64,000 nt of DNA from Siphonodentalium dalli. Lineage: Eukaryota; Mollusca; Scaphopoda; Gadilida; Siphonodentaliidae. How positions within the stretch are numbered: the first letter of the stretch is position 1; each line of letters opens with the position of its first letter. The DNA lies in the NCBI GenBank assembly GCA_032622095.1, contig CP136061.1, forward strand, positions 126,800,754-126,864,753. Direction: 5' to 3'. Positions 47,542 to 59,854 of the stretch are shown piece after piece. The notes beneath the pieces are model-generated. The model had not been told where the DNA came from, did no database searches, and was given only the letters and a program-made list of their open reading frames with translations. Both the position numbers and the translations under genes were made by a program.

Positions 47542-48291
47542 ATGCAGATCTGTATCACGAACAGGAAAATATCATTAATAATTAGTTTTGTTCTAAACTT
47601 TGTTTGCGTTTCTCTGTGCGCAGACAGGCTGAGTAAATGGGAAGAAATTCTTGGATTGACAGACACAACTTGCAATGTCTGCATTCTGTCGGTCTACTCT
47701 GTACGCTCGAAGATAAAATGTTCTCTCGGCTGCTCGGATGACGACCGTTGTAAATCATTTTCATATATTTACCAGGAATACCAATGCATGCTCCATACAT
47801 GCGTGCCTGACCAGTGCAAATGTGTCTCAGAAGGGAAAAAGGTGAAACATTACGACATGGTAGGACGAAGACCATCTGCAATTCCGCCACCATTCGTAAA
47901 TTTGACTGGATACATATACGATGATAGAATAGCTGGATGGTATAAGATAAAAACAACAAAGTTGGACTGGGACCAATCTCAAATCGATTGCACGATTATT
48001 GATGGTGGTCACCTGCTTGTTGTCCACTCCCAAGAGGTACAAGATTTGTTCACCTGTCTGTTAACAATGTCCGTGAATAAGGGACACAACTACGGGATAG
48101 ACGGCACAGATAGAGCAAATGAGGGTGTCTGGTTACTCAACAACGGGAGTGCGATAACGTGGGCAGCATGGGGTCCAGGTGAACCAGACTCTGCTGGTAA
48201 TTGCATCCGGATGTGCAACACCAATGACTTTAAATGGGACGCCAGAGTATGCTCAGCATCCGACAGGTTCATATGCCAGATCGACGAGTAG
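47542..48291 (+). CDS. Secreted C-type lectin with N-terminal PAN/apple-like domain, copy 1
   Basis: The 249-residue protein starts with a basic stretch and a hydrophobic core (residues 11-26, LIISFVLNFVCVSLC), a classic signal peptide. Residues about 44-94 are Cys-rich (C44, C47, C60, C64, C70, C82, C87, C92, C94) with CSLGCSDDDRCKSFSY, resembling a PAN/apple fold. Residues about 128-247 form a C-type lectin domain: WDQSQIDC, GIDGTDRANEGVWLLNNG, WGPGEPD and RFICQ. The Ca2+-site motif is EPD (214-216), and the usual WND is WDA (232-234), so carbohydrate binding may be altered or Ca2+-independent. N-glycosylation sites at N120 and N201. No intron in the coding region, unusual for animal lectins. 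Likely a secreted recognition or matrix lectin; ligand unknown. ATG at 47542 is the first ATG that gives a signal peptide. Confidence 0.85.
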   Translation: MQICITNRKISLIISFVLNFVCVSLCADRLSKWEEILGLTDTTCNVCILSVYSVRSKIKCSLGCSDDDRCKSFSYIYQEYQCMLHTCVPDQCKCVSEGKKVKHYDMVGRRPSAIPPPFVNLTGYIYDDRIAGWYKIKTTKLDWDQSQIDCTIIDGGHLLVVHSQEVQDLFTCLLTMSVNKGHNYGIDGTDRANEGVWLLNNGSAITWAAWGPGEPDSAGNCIRMCNTNDFKWDARVCSASDRFICQIDE

Positions 48292-48762
48292 TTTTGGGAC
48301 TTCGCCAGATCAACAAGTAGCTTTGTGACTTTATAGTCATCAGATAGTTTAATAATATTTATTAAGCTACTCAGCTTAAGGGATCGGAGCACAAGTTACA
48401 TAACTTACAGTTGCTCCTCTCCCAACAAATGGAACAAATTATAGAAAAAACAGATGACATTGACAGCACAATACACATACAAATTATAAACAAATGAGTT
48501 AAAATCAGATCGACCGGAGTTATAGGTGATCGACTCGAAAAGACAAGTACCATCAGCAACTGTATTGTATATACTGCGCGATATATAGTAGCTTGCCACC
48601 CCATCCTAGGATTAGTAGGCCTATACCCATCGTCGCAGCACATTGCCGTTGGTCGCTAATAAGAACCTATAGGAACCGAGTCGATTTTATTTCAATCAGA
48701 AACAGTTCGAGTTCCATATATACATCGATAAGGACATTTCTATCTACAGAAAACTTAGAACA

Positions 48763-49512
48763 ATGCAGATCTGTATCACGAACAGGAAAATATCATCAAT
48801 AATTAGTTTTGTTCTAAACTTTGTTTGCGTTTCTCTGTGCGCAGACAGGCTGAGTAAATGGGAAGAAATTCTTGGATTGACAGACACAACTTGCAATGTC
48901 TGCATTCTGTCGGTCTACTCTGTACGCTCGAAGATAGAATGTTCTCTCGGCTGCTCGGATGACGACCGTTGTAAATCATTTTCATATATTTACCAGGAAT
49001 ACCAATGCATGCTCCATACATGCGTGCCTGACCAGTGCAAATGTGTCTCAGAAGGGGAAAAGGTGAAACATTACGACATGGTAGGACGAAGACCATCTGC
49101 AATTCCGCCACCATTCGTAAATTTGACTGGATACATATACGATGATAGAATAGCTGGATGGTATAAGATAAAAACAACAAAGTTGGACTGGGACCAATCT
49201 CAAATCGATTGCACGATTATTGATGGTGGTCACCTGCTTGTTGTCCACTCCCAAGAGGTACAAGATTTGTTCACCTGTCTGTTAACCATGCCCGTGAATA
49301 AGGGACACAACTACGGGATAGACGGCACAGATAGAGCAAATGAGGGTGTCTGGTTACTCAACAACGGGAGTGCGATAACGTGGGCAGCATGGGGTCCAGG
49401 TGAACCAGACTCTGCTGGTAATTGCATCCGGATGTGCAACACCAATGACTTCAAATGGGACGCCAGAGTATGCTCAGCATCCGACAGGTTCATATGCCAG
49501 ATCGACGAGTAG
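48763..49512 (+). CDS. Secreted C-type lectin with N-terminal PAN/apple-like domain, copy 2
   Basis: Tandem paralogue of 47542-48291, same length and architecture. Four amino-acid differences: L12S in the signal peptide, K59E and K99E in the Cys-rich domain, S177P in the lectin domain. Two silent changes are seen (before codon 177 and in the GAC TTT/TTC Phe codon). Both Lys-to-Glu changes alter surface charge of the N-terminal domain. All Cys residues, EPD and WDA are unchanged. It retains about 220 bp of the shared upstream region but not the GAAANNGAAA block, so expression could differ. No disabling mutation. Whether both copies are transcribed cannot be told from sequence. Confidence 0.85.
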   Translation: MQICITNRKISSIISFVLNFVCVSLCADRLSKWEEILGLTDTTCNVCILSVYSVRSKIECSLGCSDDDRCKSFSYIYQEYQCMLHTCVPDQCKCVSEGEKVKHYDMVGRRPSAIPPPFVNLTGYIYDDRIAGWYKIKTTKLDWDQSQIDCTIIDGGHLLVVHSQEVQDLFTCLLTMPVNKGHNYGIDGTDRANEGVWLLNNGSAITWAAWGPGEPDSAGNCIRMCNTNDFKWDARVCSASDRFICQIDE

Positions 49513-49760
49513 TTTTGGGACTTCGCCAGATCAACAAGTAGCTTTGTGACTTTATAGTCATCAGATAGTTTAATAATATTTATTAAGCTACTCAGCTTAA
49601 GGGATCGGAGCACAAGTTACATAACTTACAGTTGCTCCTCTCCCAACAAATGGAACAAATTATAGAAAAAACAGATGACATTGACAGCACAATACACATA
49701 CAAATTATAAACAAATGAGTTAAAATCAGATCGACCGGAGTTATAGGTGATCGACTCGAT

Positions 49761-51226
49761 TCGCCAGATCGACCAGACAGTGAGTCCAGTAGTTTGAGTT
49801 GGGGATTTGGCCAGATAAACAAGATCGATAATGCAGCTAGTAGACTATGTCTTCATAGTTTGTGCATGGGTTTCGCTAGATGGAACAGTAGTTTGGGAAC
49901 TTTGCTATATCGACCATAATCATTTGGGGACGTCGCCAACTTAAAATGTCGCTATAGATGCAACACTGAAATCTGAAATTACGATTCAATCAAGAGGGAA
50001 TGAGAGTGACGTATGGGGTGTGCTCCATGTAAATCCGGATTATATACATCGGACTGTGGTTATATAGTGATAATTCTTACAACATACATTGATAAATGTA
50101 CATTGGATATAATATATAAACACCTAAATATTGTTTAAAGCATAGATTGATTATCTTCAGGTGGCATAAAGTTTGCCAAATTTTATAGCAACTTTCACAT
50201 AGCGTGACTGTCACATTTAATTCATCTTTGTTAAATTCGGATTTCAGAAATCGAGCCAAGCATATTTTACATATAGCTATGGCGGCCTGATTATAAAAAA
50301 AATAAAATGGCAGAAATGTTCAGTCCAGTCGCAGAGTAAGATTACATTACGCTGCATTTATGGACTTGTATTCGGTCAAATTAATTGGCGATGGTTCGTA
50401 CAAAGTAGTGAATGTCTCTTGACAATAACATAACTATGTCTATAAAGATATGCCGCCTGCCAACAATCATTTAACTTTCTGACAAACACGTTGGTCAGTG
50501 AGAAGTCCGACAGGAAACAAATGGATGATTCAAAGAACAAACATGTGTGACAAAAGCGACATCGGTAAGGGTGGATACACACATGCATGTAATCTCTGTA
50601 ATTATCATGTATTTGGCGTTTTTCATGGATCATACAGACCATGTAATATGTGTCCGTTGACAACCCAATCATTGCGGCTATGTTTGACCACAGTGAGCCA
50701 AGCTCTGAGCGTGCAGAGAACAGTTGACTGAACGAAGTCGTCAGGCCGCTTAGAATAATTGTTCGCGCGATAACCCAAATGTTGGACTTTCTGTTTAAAT
50801 CATTGTCAGTCTTCTCTTGATTTTTATAGCGATGATGGCCCCAGGAGTTCCCCAACTCAGGGGCAATGATCCCCAACATGGGGAAATATTATCAGGATTT
50901 CCTGACGCAGGGGCTAAATATGACACCCGACTTGGGGCTGTATATGATCCCGAAAGCTACCAGACGGGATGGATAACTCTGAGCTATTTAAGTAAAACAT
51001 ATATTGTACCTTCTTGCCCAGATTATTCCGACCGATACATTCAACTAAGTCACTTAGCGATTTGAAGCTTTCGAAACCCCACGCCAAGCAAGCATCATGG
51101 TCGAAAATGTTCTATATCAAGCCTGTATACACCAGATGTGTCGCTTCTGTTGATGTGCATTAATAAAATGTCAGATATCACACAGACTTAACTAATTTCC
51201 ACATTCGTAAGAGAAGACATGTTTTC
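49761..51226. other. No recognised gene
   Basis: Directly after the duplication, several cgccagatcgacca-like words recur (49760-49930). At 50567-50598 the sequence ggtggatacacacatgcatg has an inverted partner at 52252-52280, framing the TIR element at 51227-52095. ORFs such as 50376-50879 show nothing recognisable. Confidence 0.4.
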
Positions 51227-52095
51227 ACACCGTATTACCGATCCGGATTACCACCGGTCACGATGCGGATCACTACCGGCTGTTTTGACAAAAGCGTGCC
51301 ACGTGGCATCATTGTAGTTGGATCATTTTCGCCCTACATTCTGTGGAAGGTGTGAATTTTTTCTTCCCTTCGTGTATAGGAGTAACTGGGCTAGCGGAGG
51401 ACGCCGATAAATCTGATAAGTATACAATATATGTTCACTTATTCTTATATTTGTAACGCATGTTTACCATTGTGTTTCATTATTTCGAGCAGTAGCTGAT
51501 ATGGATGGTTCATGTTTTATTTCTTTATGCGGTATTCTCGTGGTACGAAAAGATAGACCATTTACTAAGTCATTCGCCTAATGTACACGTTTGTATGTTC
51601 GATTTGTACCCATGAAATGAACGGGTACGGATCTGTACCGGCAGATAGTGAACGGTGCCGATCCGCATCCTGTTTTTTGGAACCCATGAGTATGGAAATC
51701 GATACTACGCGTTTAATTTACATTCAACTTGACAAACCATATTGCCATTTTGTACAGTTATGGACATTCTTGTATACGCAACAGAAATAAGAGAAAATTC
51801 CATGCATTTGCATCATGTATTGTGCCAATGAAGATAAATAATGGGCCACGTGCAACTAGATCCTAGTAACATATGCTACCTCTAAGGTTATCGTAGGCGA
51901 TTATTTTATATTTTCTTGGCGTGGCCATTTTCTAATGTATGTAAGAAAGACGGCGGCAACAAACTTTGTGTGGGTTACATTCAGATATATAATATAATTA
52001 ACGTTTTAGTCGACCTACCGTTACACAAATTGCCACTTTCAGCCGGTAGTGATCCGCATCGTGACCGGTGGTAATCCGGATCGGTAATACGGTGT
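51227..52095. mobile_element. Non-autonomous DNA element with perfect 56-bp TIRs
   Basis: ACACCGTATTACCGATCC ... CACTACCGGCTG (51227-51282) is repeated exactly in inverted orientation at 52040-52095. The 757-bp interior has no transposase; near 51620-51665 it contains related gtaccgg/gtgccgatccgcatcc words. No clear target duplication: flanks are tgttttc and ggttttgg. Superfamily not assigned. Confidence 0.75.
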
Positions 52096-52428
52096 GGTTT
52101 TGGACTGGCCTTAAATGTCCCGATAGCAGATAGTTTGATTTCGCTTATGACTACTCACTTGTCTGGCCTGGTAACAATGAACCGCTCGCGCGCAGGTGAT
52201 TAATGTTGTCAATTATTGGTGTGGCCATGTAAAATACATGTATTTTACATACAGAGATTACATGCATGTGTGTATCCACCCTAAACATTTGGATTCATTT
52301 AATCAACTAATAAATGGTTCACAGGCTGTGGTATTACAACAATTAAAACCGCAAAGGATTTTGAATGATTTTCAACAACAAACATGATACATTTTAATTC
52401 TGATTACAATTGTGTATAGTATTGTGTC
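52096..52428. other. No recognised gene
   Basis: Contains the inverted partner (52252-52280) of 50567-50598. No supported ORF. Confidence 0.35.
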
Positions 52429-55400
52429 ATATATATGGGACATGACAATCTGCGGGATGGGATGGGATATGGGACAAAACGACAATCTGCGGGACAGAAT
52501 TTCAAATTGCGTGGGACGGCCGATATCTCGAGGAATACAGTGCGTAGGGGGTTCATTTTGGTGTCTAACGAAAGGCCCACATTCGCCCTATCCAAACATA
52601 TTAACCCCGCCACTGATCGGACACCAGAAGTTGCATTATTTGATCGACAACTGACCTAATATGGGGTGGAATTTGGGATAGCATGACAATCTGCGGGACG
52701 GGATTTTCAAATTGCGTGGGACGGCCGATATCTCGAGGAATACAGCGTGTAGAGGGCTCCTTTTGATGTCTCACGAAAGGTCCACATTCGCCCTATTAAC
52801 TTCGTTCGACATTAATGTTTAGAATTTAGATTTCTCGATGAATACGCTAGCAAACAACAAGTTTTGGGTATCAAATAACGCAGTGGAATACTGTGCATTC
52901 GTTTTTAGCTACAATATGGCTGTTTTAGTGCGAATATTGTAATGGCGAACACGCAAACACGCGCCGATAAAACAGCTAAAAATAGACTCGATGTTTACAA
53001 TTACAGGATCGATTTCAGCTGGTATATTCAATATAATGGGACGTATGGTATATCAAAATGTAGGATTAGACACAGGGAATGTATTTGTTTTAAATGGGTC
53101 CCACCAGGCGGTGAAATTGTTGCAGAAATTCGCTCCAAGATATTCTCACTTATTTTTATTTCAGTTGTGACTAAAAGCCCAGATGCCGGAGCCCAGCGAC
53201 TAAAAGCCAAGTTACAAAATAGATCAACTGGTTTGAACGAATGAATATGTCAATGGTAAGACTATTCAAAAGAATATTGAAATCAAATAGTGTTTATAGA
53301 CTTAACAACTTATGTGTCCGCCATTCATATGCGGTGGAGGTTCTCATATTATCTGCCAGTCATACGCGGGGGAGGTTCTCATATGAACATATTATCTGCC
53401 AGTCATATGCGGTGGAGGTTCATATTATCCGCCGGTCATACGCGAGGGAAGTTCTCATTTTATCCCCCGGTCATACGCGGGGGAGGTTCTGATATGAACA
53501 TATTATCTGCCGGTCATATGCGGTGGAGGTTCATATTATCCACCGGTCATACGCGAGGGAGGTTCTCATATTATCCTCTGGTCATACGTTGGGGAGGTCC
53601 TCATATGAACATATTATCTGCCGGTCATATCCTCCCTCGGGTGTGACCGGTGGATAATATGAGAACCTCCCTTGCATATGACCAGCAGATAATATGTTCA
53701 TATGAGAACCTCCACCGCATATGACCGGTGGATAATATGAACCTCCACCGCGTATGACCGGCAGATAATATGTTCATATCAGAACCTCCCCCACCTATGA
53801 CCGAAGGATAATATGAGAACTTCCCTCGCGTATGACCGGCGGATAATATAAGAATCTCCCTCGCGTATGACCCGTGGATAATATGAGAACATCCCTCGCG
53901 GATGACCGGCGGATAATATGAACCTCCACCGCGTATGACCGGGGGATAATATGTTCATATCAGAACCTCCCCCACATATGATCGGAGGATAATATGAGAA
54001 CTTCCCTCGCATATGACCGGCAGATAATATGAACCTCCACTGCGTATGACCGGCGAATAATATGTTCATATCAGAACCTCCCCCATGTATGACCGGAGGA
54101 TAATATGAGAACCTCCCTCGCGTATGACTGGCGGATAATATGAACCTCCACCGCGTATGACCGGCAGATAATATGTTCATATGAGAACCTCCCCTATGTA
54201 TGACCGGATGATAATATGAGAACCTCCCTCACGTATAACCGGTGGATAATATGAGAACCTCCCTCGCGTATGACCCGCAGTTAATATGTTCATATGAGAA
54301 CCTCCCCATCGTATGACCGGAGGATAATATGAGAACCTCCCTCGCGTATGACCGGTGGATAATATGAACCTCCACCGCATATGACCGGCAGATAATATGT
54401 TCATATCAGAACCTCCCCCGCGTATGACTGGAGGATAATAAGAAAACTTCCCTCGCGTATGACCGGTGGATAATATGAACCTCCACCGTGTATGACCGGC
54501 AGATAATATATTCATATGAGAACCTCCCCCGCGTATTACTGGGAGATAATATGAGAACTTCACCACATATATGAATGGCGGACACATAAGTTTTTAAGTC
54601 TATAAACACTATTTGATTTGAATATTCTTTTGAATAGTCTTACCATTGACATATTCATTCGTTCAAACCAGTTGATCTATTTTGTAACTTGGCTTTTAGT
54701 CGCTGGGCTCCGGCATCTGGGCTTTTAGTCACAACTGAAATAAAAATAAGTGCGAATATCTTGGAGCGAATTTCTGCAACAATTTCACCGCCTGGTGGAC
54801 CCATTTGGAAAAAAATACATTCCCTGTGTCTAATTCTACACTTTTTATATACTATACGCCCCATTATATTGAATATACCGGCTGAAATCGATCCTGTAAT
54901 TGTAAACATCGAGTCTATTTTTAGCTGTTTTATCGGAGCGTGTTTGCGTGTTCGCCATTACAATATTCGCACTAAAACAGCCATATTGTAGCTAAAAACG
55001 AATGTACAGTATTCCACTGCGTTATTTGGTACCTAAAACTTGTTGTTTACTAGTGTATTCATCGAGAAATCTAAATTCTAAACATTAATGTCGAACGCAG
55101 TTTTTCGTGTTTGTGGCATTTTATGTTAGGTCAGTTGTCGACCGAATAATGTAACTTCCGGTGTCCGGTCAGTGGCGGGGTTAATATGTGTGGATAGGGA
55201 GAATGTGGACCTTTTGTTAGACACCAAAAGTAGCCCTCTATGCGCTGTACTCCTCGAGCTATCGGCCGTCCCACGCAATTTGAAAATCCCGTCCCGCAGA
55301 TTGTCATGCTATCCCAAATTCCACCCCATGTTAGGTCAGTTGCCGATCAAATAATGCAACTTCTGGTGTTTGGTTAGTGGCGGGGTTAATATGTTTGGAT

Positions 55401-55561
55401 AGGGCGAACGTGTGCCTTTCGTTAGACACCAAAATAAGCCCCCTACGCACTGTATTCCTCGAGATATCGGCCGTCCCACGCAATTTGAAATTCTGTCCCG
55501 CAGATTGTCGTTTTGTCCCATATCCCATCCCATCCCGCAGATTGTCATGTCCCATATATAT
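52429..55561. mobile_element. 3.1-kb foldback element with minisatellite arms
   Basis: Ends are inverted copies of GGGACATGACAATCTGCGGG (52437 inward; 55553 inward) with the dinucleotide-like flank ATATATAT on both sides, compatible with an 8-bp duplication but low in complexity. The arms contain two diverged copies of a tgcgtgggacggccgatat block, then a ~330-bp segment (52830-53290 / 54610-55060), then a ~35-bp minisatellite that meets at the centre near 53635. A solo arm at 2840-3303 ends at the same base. No transposase; arm ORFs (e.g. 52942-53244 and 54655-54909) are mirror copies of each other and not convincingly genic. Confidence 0.8.
53320..54575. repeat. Inverted minisatellite at the foldback centre
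   Basis: Units of about 35 bp, tatgaccgg(c/t)(g/a)gataa, tatgagaacctccctcgcg, appear in one orientation at 53320-53632 and the opposite at 53640-54575, every few units with an extra ttcata(tg). The right side is about three times longer than the left. ORFs of 118-136 codons through it are period artefacts. Confidence 0.85.
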
Positions 55562-56170
55562 ATATATATTTATTGTTATTTGTGTTGTGATATCTGCGCC
55601 GTATGAGTGTAATTGTCAATAAACTTATCTTTTCTTACCAAGGACTTTGTGCGCGCGGACTAACTAATTCAAGTGGCGTACAGGTGACCACACTCGTTGC
55701 AATCCCAGTTTCTCGATGAGCTGGAAATTCAAAAGATTTGATGCCACTTATTTACATGTATACATTATAATAACTTGGACATATTTTCTGAACTGTATGT
55801 AGTTATAATGTTGAATTGCAGAAGGAGATAATTCGTGAGTCACGTGACATGTTGTTGATGATAAAATATATATAACTCAATTATATTGGGCTATAGATGC
55901 ATCCTTATGGAAATCAGAAATACTGGAAGATGCTAATGTTATCTGGTATAGTCACTGTTTAGGTCTTCGTGGTGGGTATGCTGTTAAAATAGCCACATCT
56001 GCTAAAACCGCAATAAACAGAAAGAATATTAAAATATAGACATATTTCGTTCTTATACCGTTCATACCTATCGCGTAAATAGTATCATATTGTCAAGTTC
56101 GTGTTCCTTGTTAGTAAATAAAAGCCATGTTATGTTACAGTACAGTGAATAAAGAGTATGAGATAAGAAA
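55562..56170. other. No recognised gene
   Basis: AT microsatellite at the boundary, then unremarkable sequence. AATAAA-type words near 56107 and 56147. Confidence 0.35.
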
Positions 56171-56339
56171 AACACTCAACACCGGGAAGATCCCACTATT
56201 AGAATCTTGGTTGAAATTTCCACCAAGTTGTTTACAAGATACTGGCTTAGCGCTCGCTAATCATGGCCACTCAAGATGTCAGTGACGAATGGGTCACCGT
56301 GAATCACTCTCCTAAAAAATCGTCACGGTGTTGAGTGTT
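56171..56339. repeat. 14-bp inverted repeat pair around a 23-codon ORF
   Basis: AACACTCAACACCG (56171-56184) and CGGTGTTGAGTGTT (56326-56339). Two readings: a small TIR element, or remnants of LTRs ending CA and starting TG around an internal start region. Between them ATG at 56263 opens a 23-codon frame (MATQDVSDEWVTVN...) ending in the right repeat, with a good start context. Neither reading is proven. Confidence 0.4.
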
Positions 56340-56530
56340 GCTATTATCGCTCACTCTTTACGTGCTGTGTATAAACAAACGCTCGGCTCACACAAAGTGT
56401 GTTTTGTGAAAATATGACATTCATACTACCATTATACTGTACTATTACTATATTCTTGAGGAATAATTTTTCATAATATGGAAACTATTACTTCTAAATT
56501 ATAACCTACAACCAAGGCCATCCGGGCCTT
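56340..56530. other. No recognised feature
   Basis: AT-rich flank of the following palindrome. Confidence 0.3.
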
Positions 56531-56554
56531 TATGGAGGGTTATTAGGGTCACAA

Positions 56555-57010
56555 TCCTAACTTTTACATTTTAATTCTAACTTAACATTTTAATTCTTAT
56601 ATTTTAATTATAACTTAACATTTTAATTCTAACTTAACATTTTGATTCTTATATTTTAATTCTAACTTAACATTTTAATTCTAACTTAACATTTTAATTC
56701 TTATATTTTAATTCTAACTTAACATTTTAATTCTCACTTAACATTTTAATTCTTATATTTTAATTCTAACTTAACATTTTAACTCTAACTTAATCTTTTA
56801 ATTCTTACTTCATATTTTAATTCTAACTTAACATTTTAATTCTTATATTTTAATTCTAACTTTACATTTTAATTCTAACTTGATATTTTAATTATAACTT
56901 CATATTTTAATTCTTACTTAATATTTTATTCTTATATTTTAATTGTAACTCTAACTTTATATTTCAATTCTTACTTAATAGTTTTATTTTAATATTTTAA
57001 ATCTACTACA
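56555..57010 (+). repeat. Simple array of taattctaacttaacatttt units, left arm
   Basis: About 14-nt and 28-nt units (ttaattctaacttaacat, ttcttatatt) tandemly repeated. The inverse array is at 59855-60140. Confidence 0.85.
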
Positions 57011-59854
57011 AAAGGTCTAATGTTGGAATTAAAATATTAGAATTAAAAAGTTTAAATTGGAGTGAACATAAAACGGACCTCAGAATTGAAACACAAAAAT
57101 GAAAACAGACATAAAACGGATACTGTAAGTTGGAATTGTGACCCCAATAACGCTGTGAGTCGATATCTCAATACACATTGAATTGATTATCCGAAAGAAA
57201 TTCCACGATTGTAAGGGATGTCAATCAGACTTGGCTCAACAGATTGACCTATTCTATTATTTCAAGAATGCAATCCCGAGCTGCATGGAACCTACATTTA
57301 CTGTGGAATAACGGTACATAATTATTAACTGAGGAACAGGTATTATACCTAAGAAATATATTATAAACTCCCCTGTCAGAACATGAACAAGTTCCCATGA
57401 TTTGAACTGGTGGATTATGAACTCTACGGACGTAGCCAGAGTAGAGATTCATGACATGCAATGATCTAGCCAAATATATAACCTATCTGGTATCAAATAT
57501 TGTTTTTCATAATTTATGCACATCTCTTCATTGCACGTTCAAATGTTGAAATCAATTGAATACAAGACATACATGGGGGGGGGGGGGTGTAACATTAGTT
57601 GCTTAATTATCTATACTCCTATAATCTCCACGAATGCTATAAATCCTAACTCTCTAGTATACCAAGTATACCGGACGGAATGTACATAAGTTAAAGGTAC
57701 TCAATCCGATCAGACGGTCCCCATATCATCAAGATACAACAACAACATTTCTTCAAAATACGCGTTAGTGATCAGAATCGATTAATTGCAACAAAATAAT
57801 GCTAACCACTGTCAACTATGGTATAAAATTTTCCAAAACGTGTTATTTAGCAACATTTTGTTCAACGAAATCTGGCCGTATTATCACGAAATTTGGCCGA
57901 ATTACCACTTGATTTTAGAGTTATCCATCTTCATCCGCAATTTAGTCCGAGACCGTTTGACAACGTTTTTCGATATCTGATCACTCTGAGCTTTGATGGG
58001 TAGGTTCCTCGAATCAAATATTTTTTACCCCCGAAGCCAAAGAAATGGTAATTTAGGAGCGTTAATTCGGATGATGCAACTTTAATCTGAGGCAGGAATT
58101 TAATATCGGTATGATTATTAGACCCCATGCTATAATTATATATGTACTTGAAACAATCGCAGTCATCGATTATCTGAATGACCAGGGGCGGAACAGAGGT
58201 GCAGAGAATGGCAGCTCCCCGTCTCACTGCTCACATTCAGATACTCGATGACTCCGAGTGTTTCTAGTATATATAATTTGGATTCGGGGGTAAAAAATAT
58301 TTAATTCGATTCGAGGAACCACCTATCAAAGGTCAGAGTTATTAGATATCGATTTTTAAAATATATTTGACCATCGAGACTTAATAGTGGCTCAATATAA
58401 AGTCAACGAGTCGACGGTCTCGGACCAAAATGCGGATAAAGATTAAGAACTCTAAAATCAAGAGGCTTTGTGTGACAATAAGGCCAAATTTCGTCGAACA
58501 ACATGTTGATAAATAACACGTTTCGGGCAATGTTATACTATAGTTGACAGTGGTTAGCATTATTTTTTGGGCAATTAATCGATTTGATAAATGAAACGGC
58601 ATTTCTAAAAATGTTTTTGTTGTTGTTGGAATCTGAATATATGGGGGCCATCGAATCGGATTGAGTACCTTTAACCAGAGAGTTAGAATGTATATTCTTC
58701 GTGGAGATTATATGAGTATAGATAATTAACCAATTAATGTTACACTCTCCTCGCCTGTATGTCTTGTTCCCAATTGATTTCAACATCTAAACGTGCAACG
58801 AAGGGATGTGCATAAATTGTGAAAAACAATATTGGACACCAGGGAGGTTATATATTGCCTAGATCAATGCATGTCATGAATCTCGACTCTGGCTACGCCC
58901 GTAGAGATCATGGGCATTTGTCCATGTTCTGACAGGGAAGTTTATAACATTGACAAAAACATTGCAGCTATAATCTATTTCGTATGTATAATACCTGTTC
59001 CTTAGTTAATAATTATGTACCGGTATTCCACAGTAAGTGTAGGTTCCAGCTCGAGATTGCATGCATGAAATTTAATAGGTCAATTTGTTGAGCCAAGTTT
59101 GATTTGCATACCTTACAATCGCGTGGAATATCTTCCGCGTAATCAATTCAATGTTTATTGCGATATCGACTCACAAACGTGGCAATCACAGTCATGAAAT
59201 CTGGAGTTGGTGCCATGCCCCCTACTGTTAAATATATTATTAAGGAACAAGTACTAACAACGAACTATATTCACTGCGTTGTGTGTTGAAGGTTATAAAG
59301 TTCCCCGTCATGCAGAACATCAAAACGTTCCCATACATTTTAAACGGGCGGACTATAATCTTTACGTGCATAGCCATAGTAAAATTCATGACATGATCTA
59401 ATACTTTTCTGTATCTGTATTATATAAGAGAAAACAGATAATCGAACATTTTACTACCATATATATATATTGGCTTGAAATACAAAGGCATCTCAACATA
59501 ATTATTTATTATTATATTATAATTATTATTATGTTCCTGTCTGAAACCCCCCTTATACTATAGATGGTCATTTAAAAATAACCATCAAATTATTGTCAAC
59601 AGGGACCATTGGCATTGTTCTCACAGGGACAAACAAGATCCAACAGAAACTCCGCATCGCGCAACGACAAAGATAGCGACGCCGGGGAAGCTTGCGAGAT
59701 TGGCAATTTCCGCCGTCCGATCGCAGCGACGTCTTTAGGTAGAATTATTATTGGGTTCACAATTCCAACTTACAGTATCCGTTTTATGTCCGTTTTCATT
59801 TTTGCTTTCAATTCTGATATCCGTTTTATGTTCACTCCAATTTAAACTTTTTAA

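Larger units (their letters stand above)
47319..49760 (+). repeat. 1,221-bp tandem duplication carrying the lectin gene
   Basis: Unit 1 is 47319-48539 and unit 2 is 48540-49760, with constant offset 1,221 bp. The junction joins ...tgatcgactcga to aaagacaagtacc with about 2 bp of microhomology. The copies differ at only a handful of sites, indicating a recent event or ongoing gene conversion. Each unit holds about 220 bp of 5' flank, the whole coding sequence and about 245 bp of 3' flank. Confidence 0.95.

Noticed and set aside
47237-47578. 113-codon ORF overlapping the lectin 5' end
   Set aside because: Different frame from the lectin, no domain; its duplicated part is simply the 5' flank of both copies.
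53290-54609. ORFs of 118-136 codons (MNILSAGHTR-type peptides)
   Set aside because: Products of the ~35-bp inverted minisatellite.
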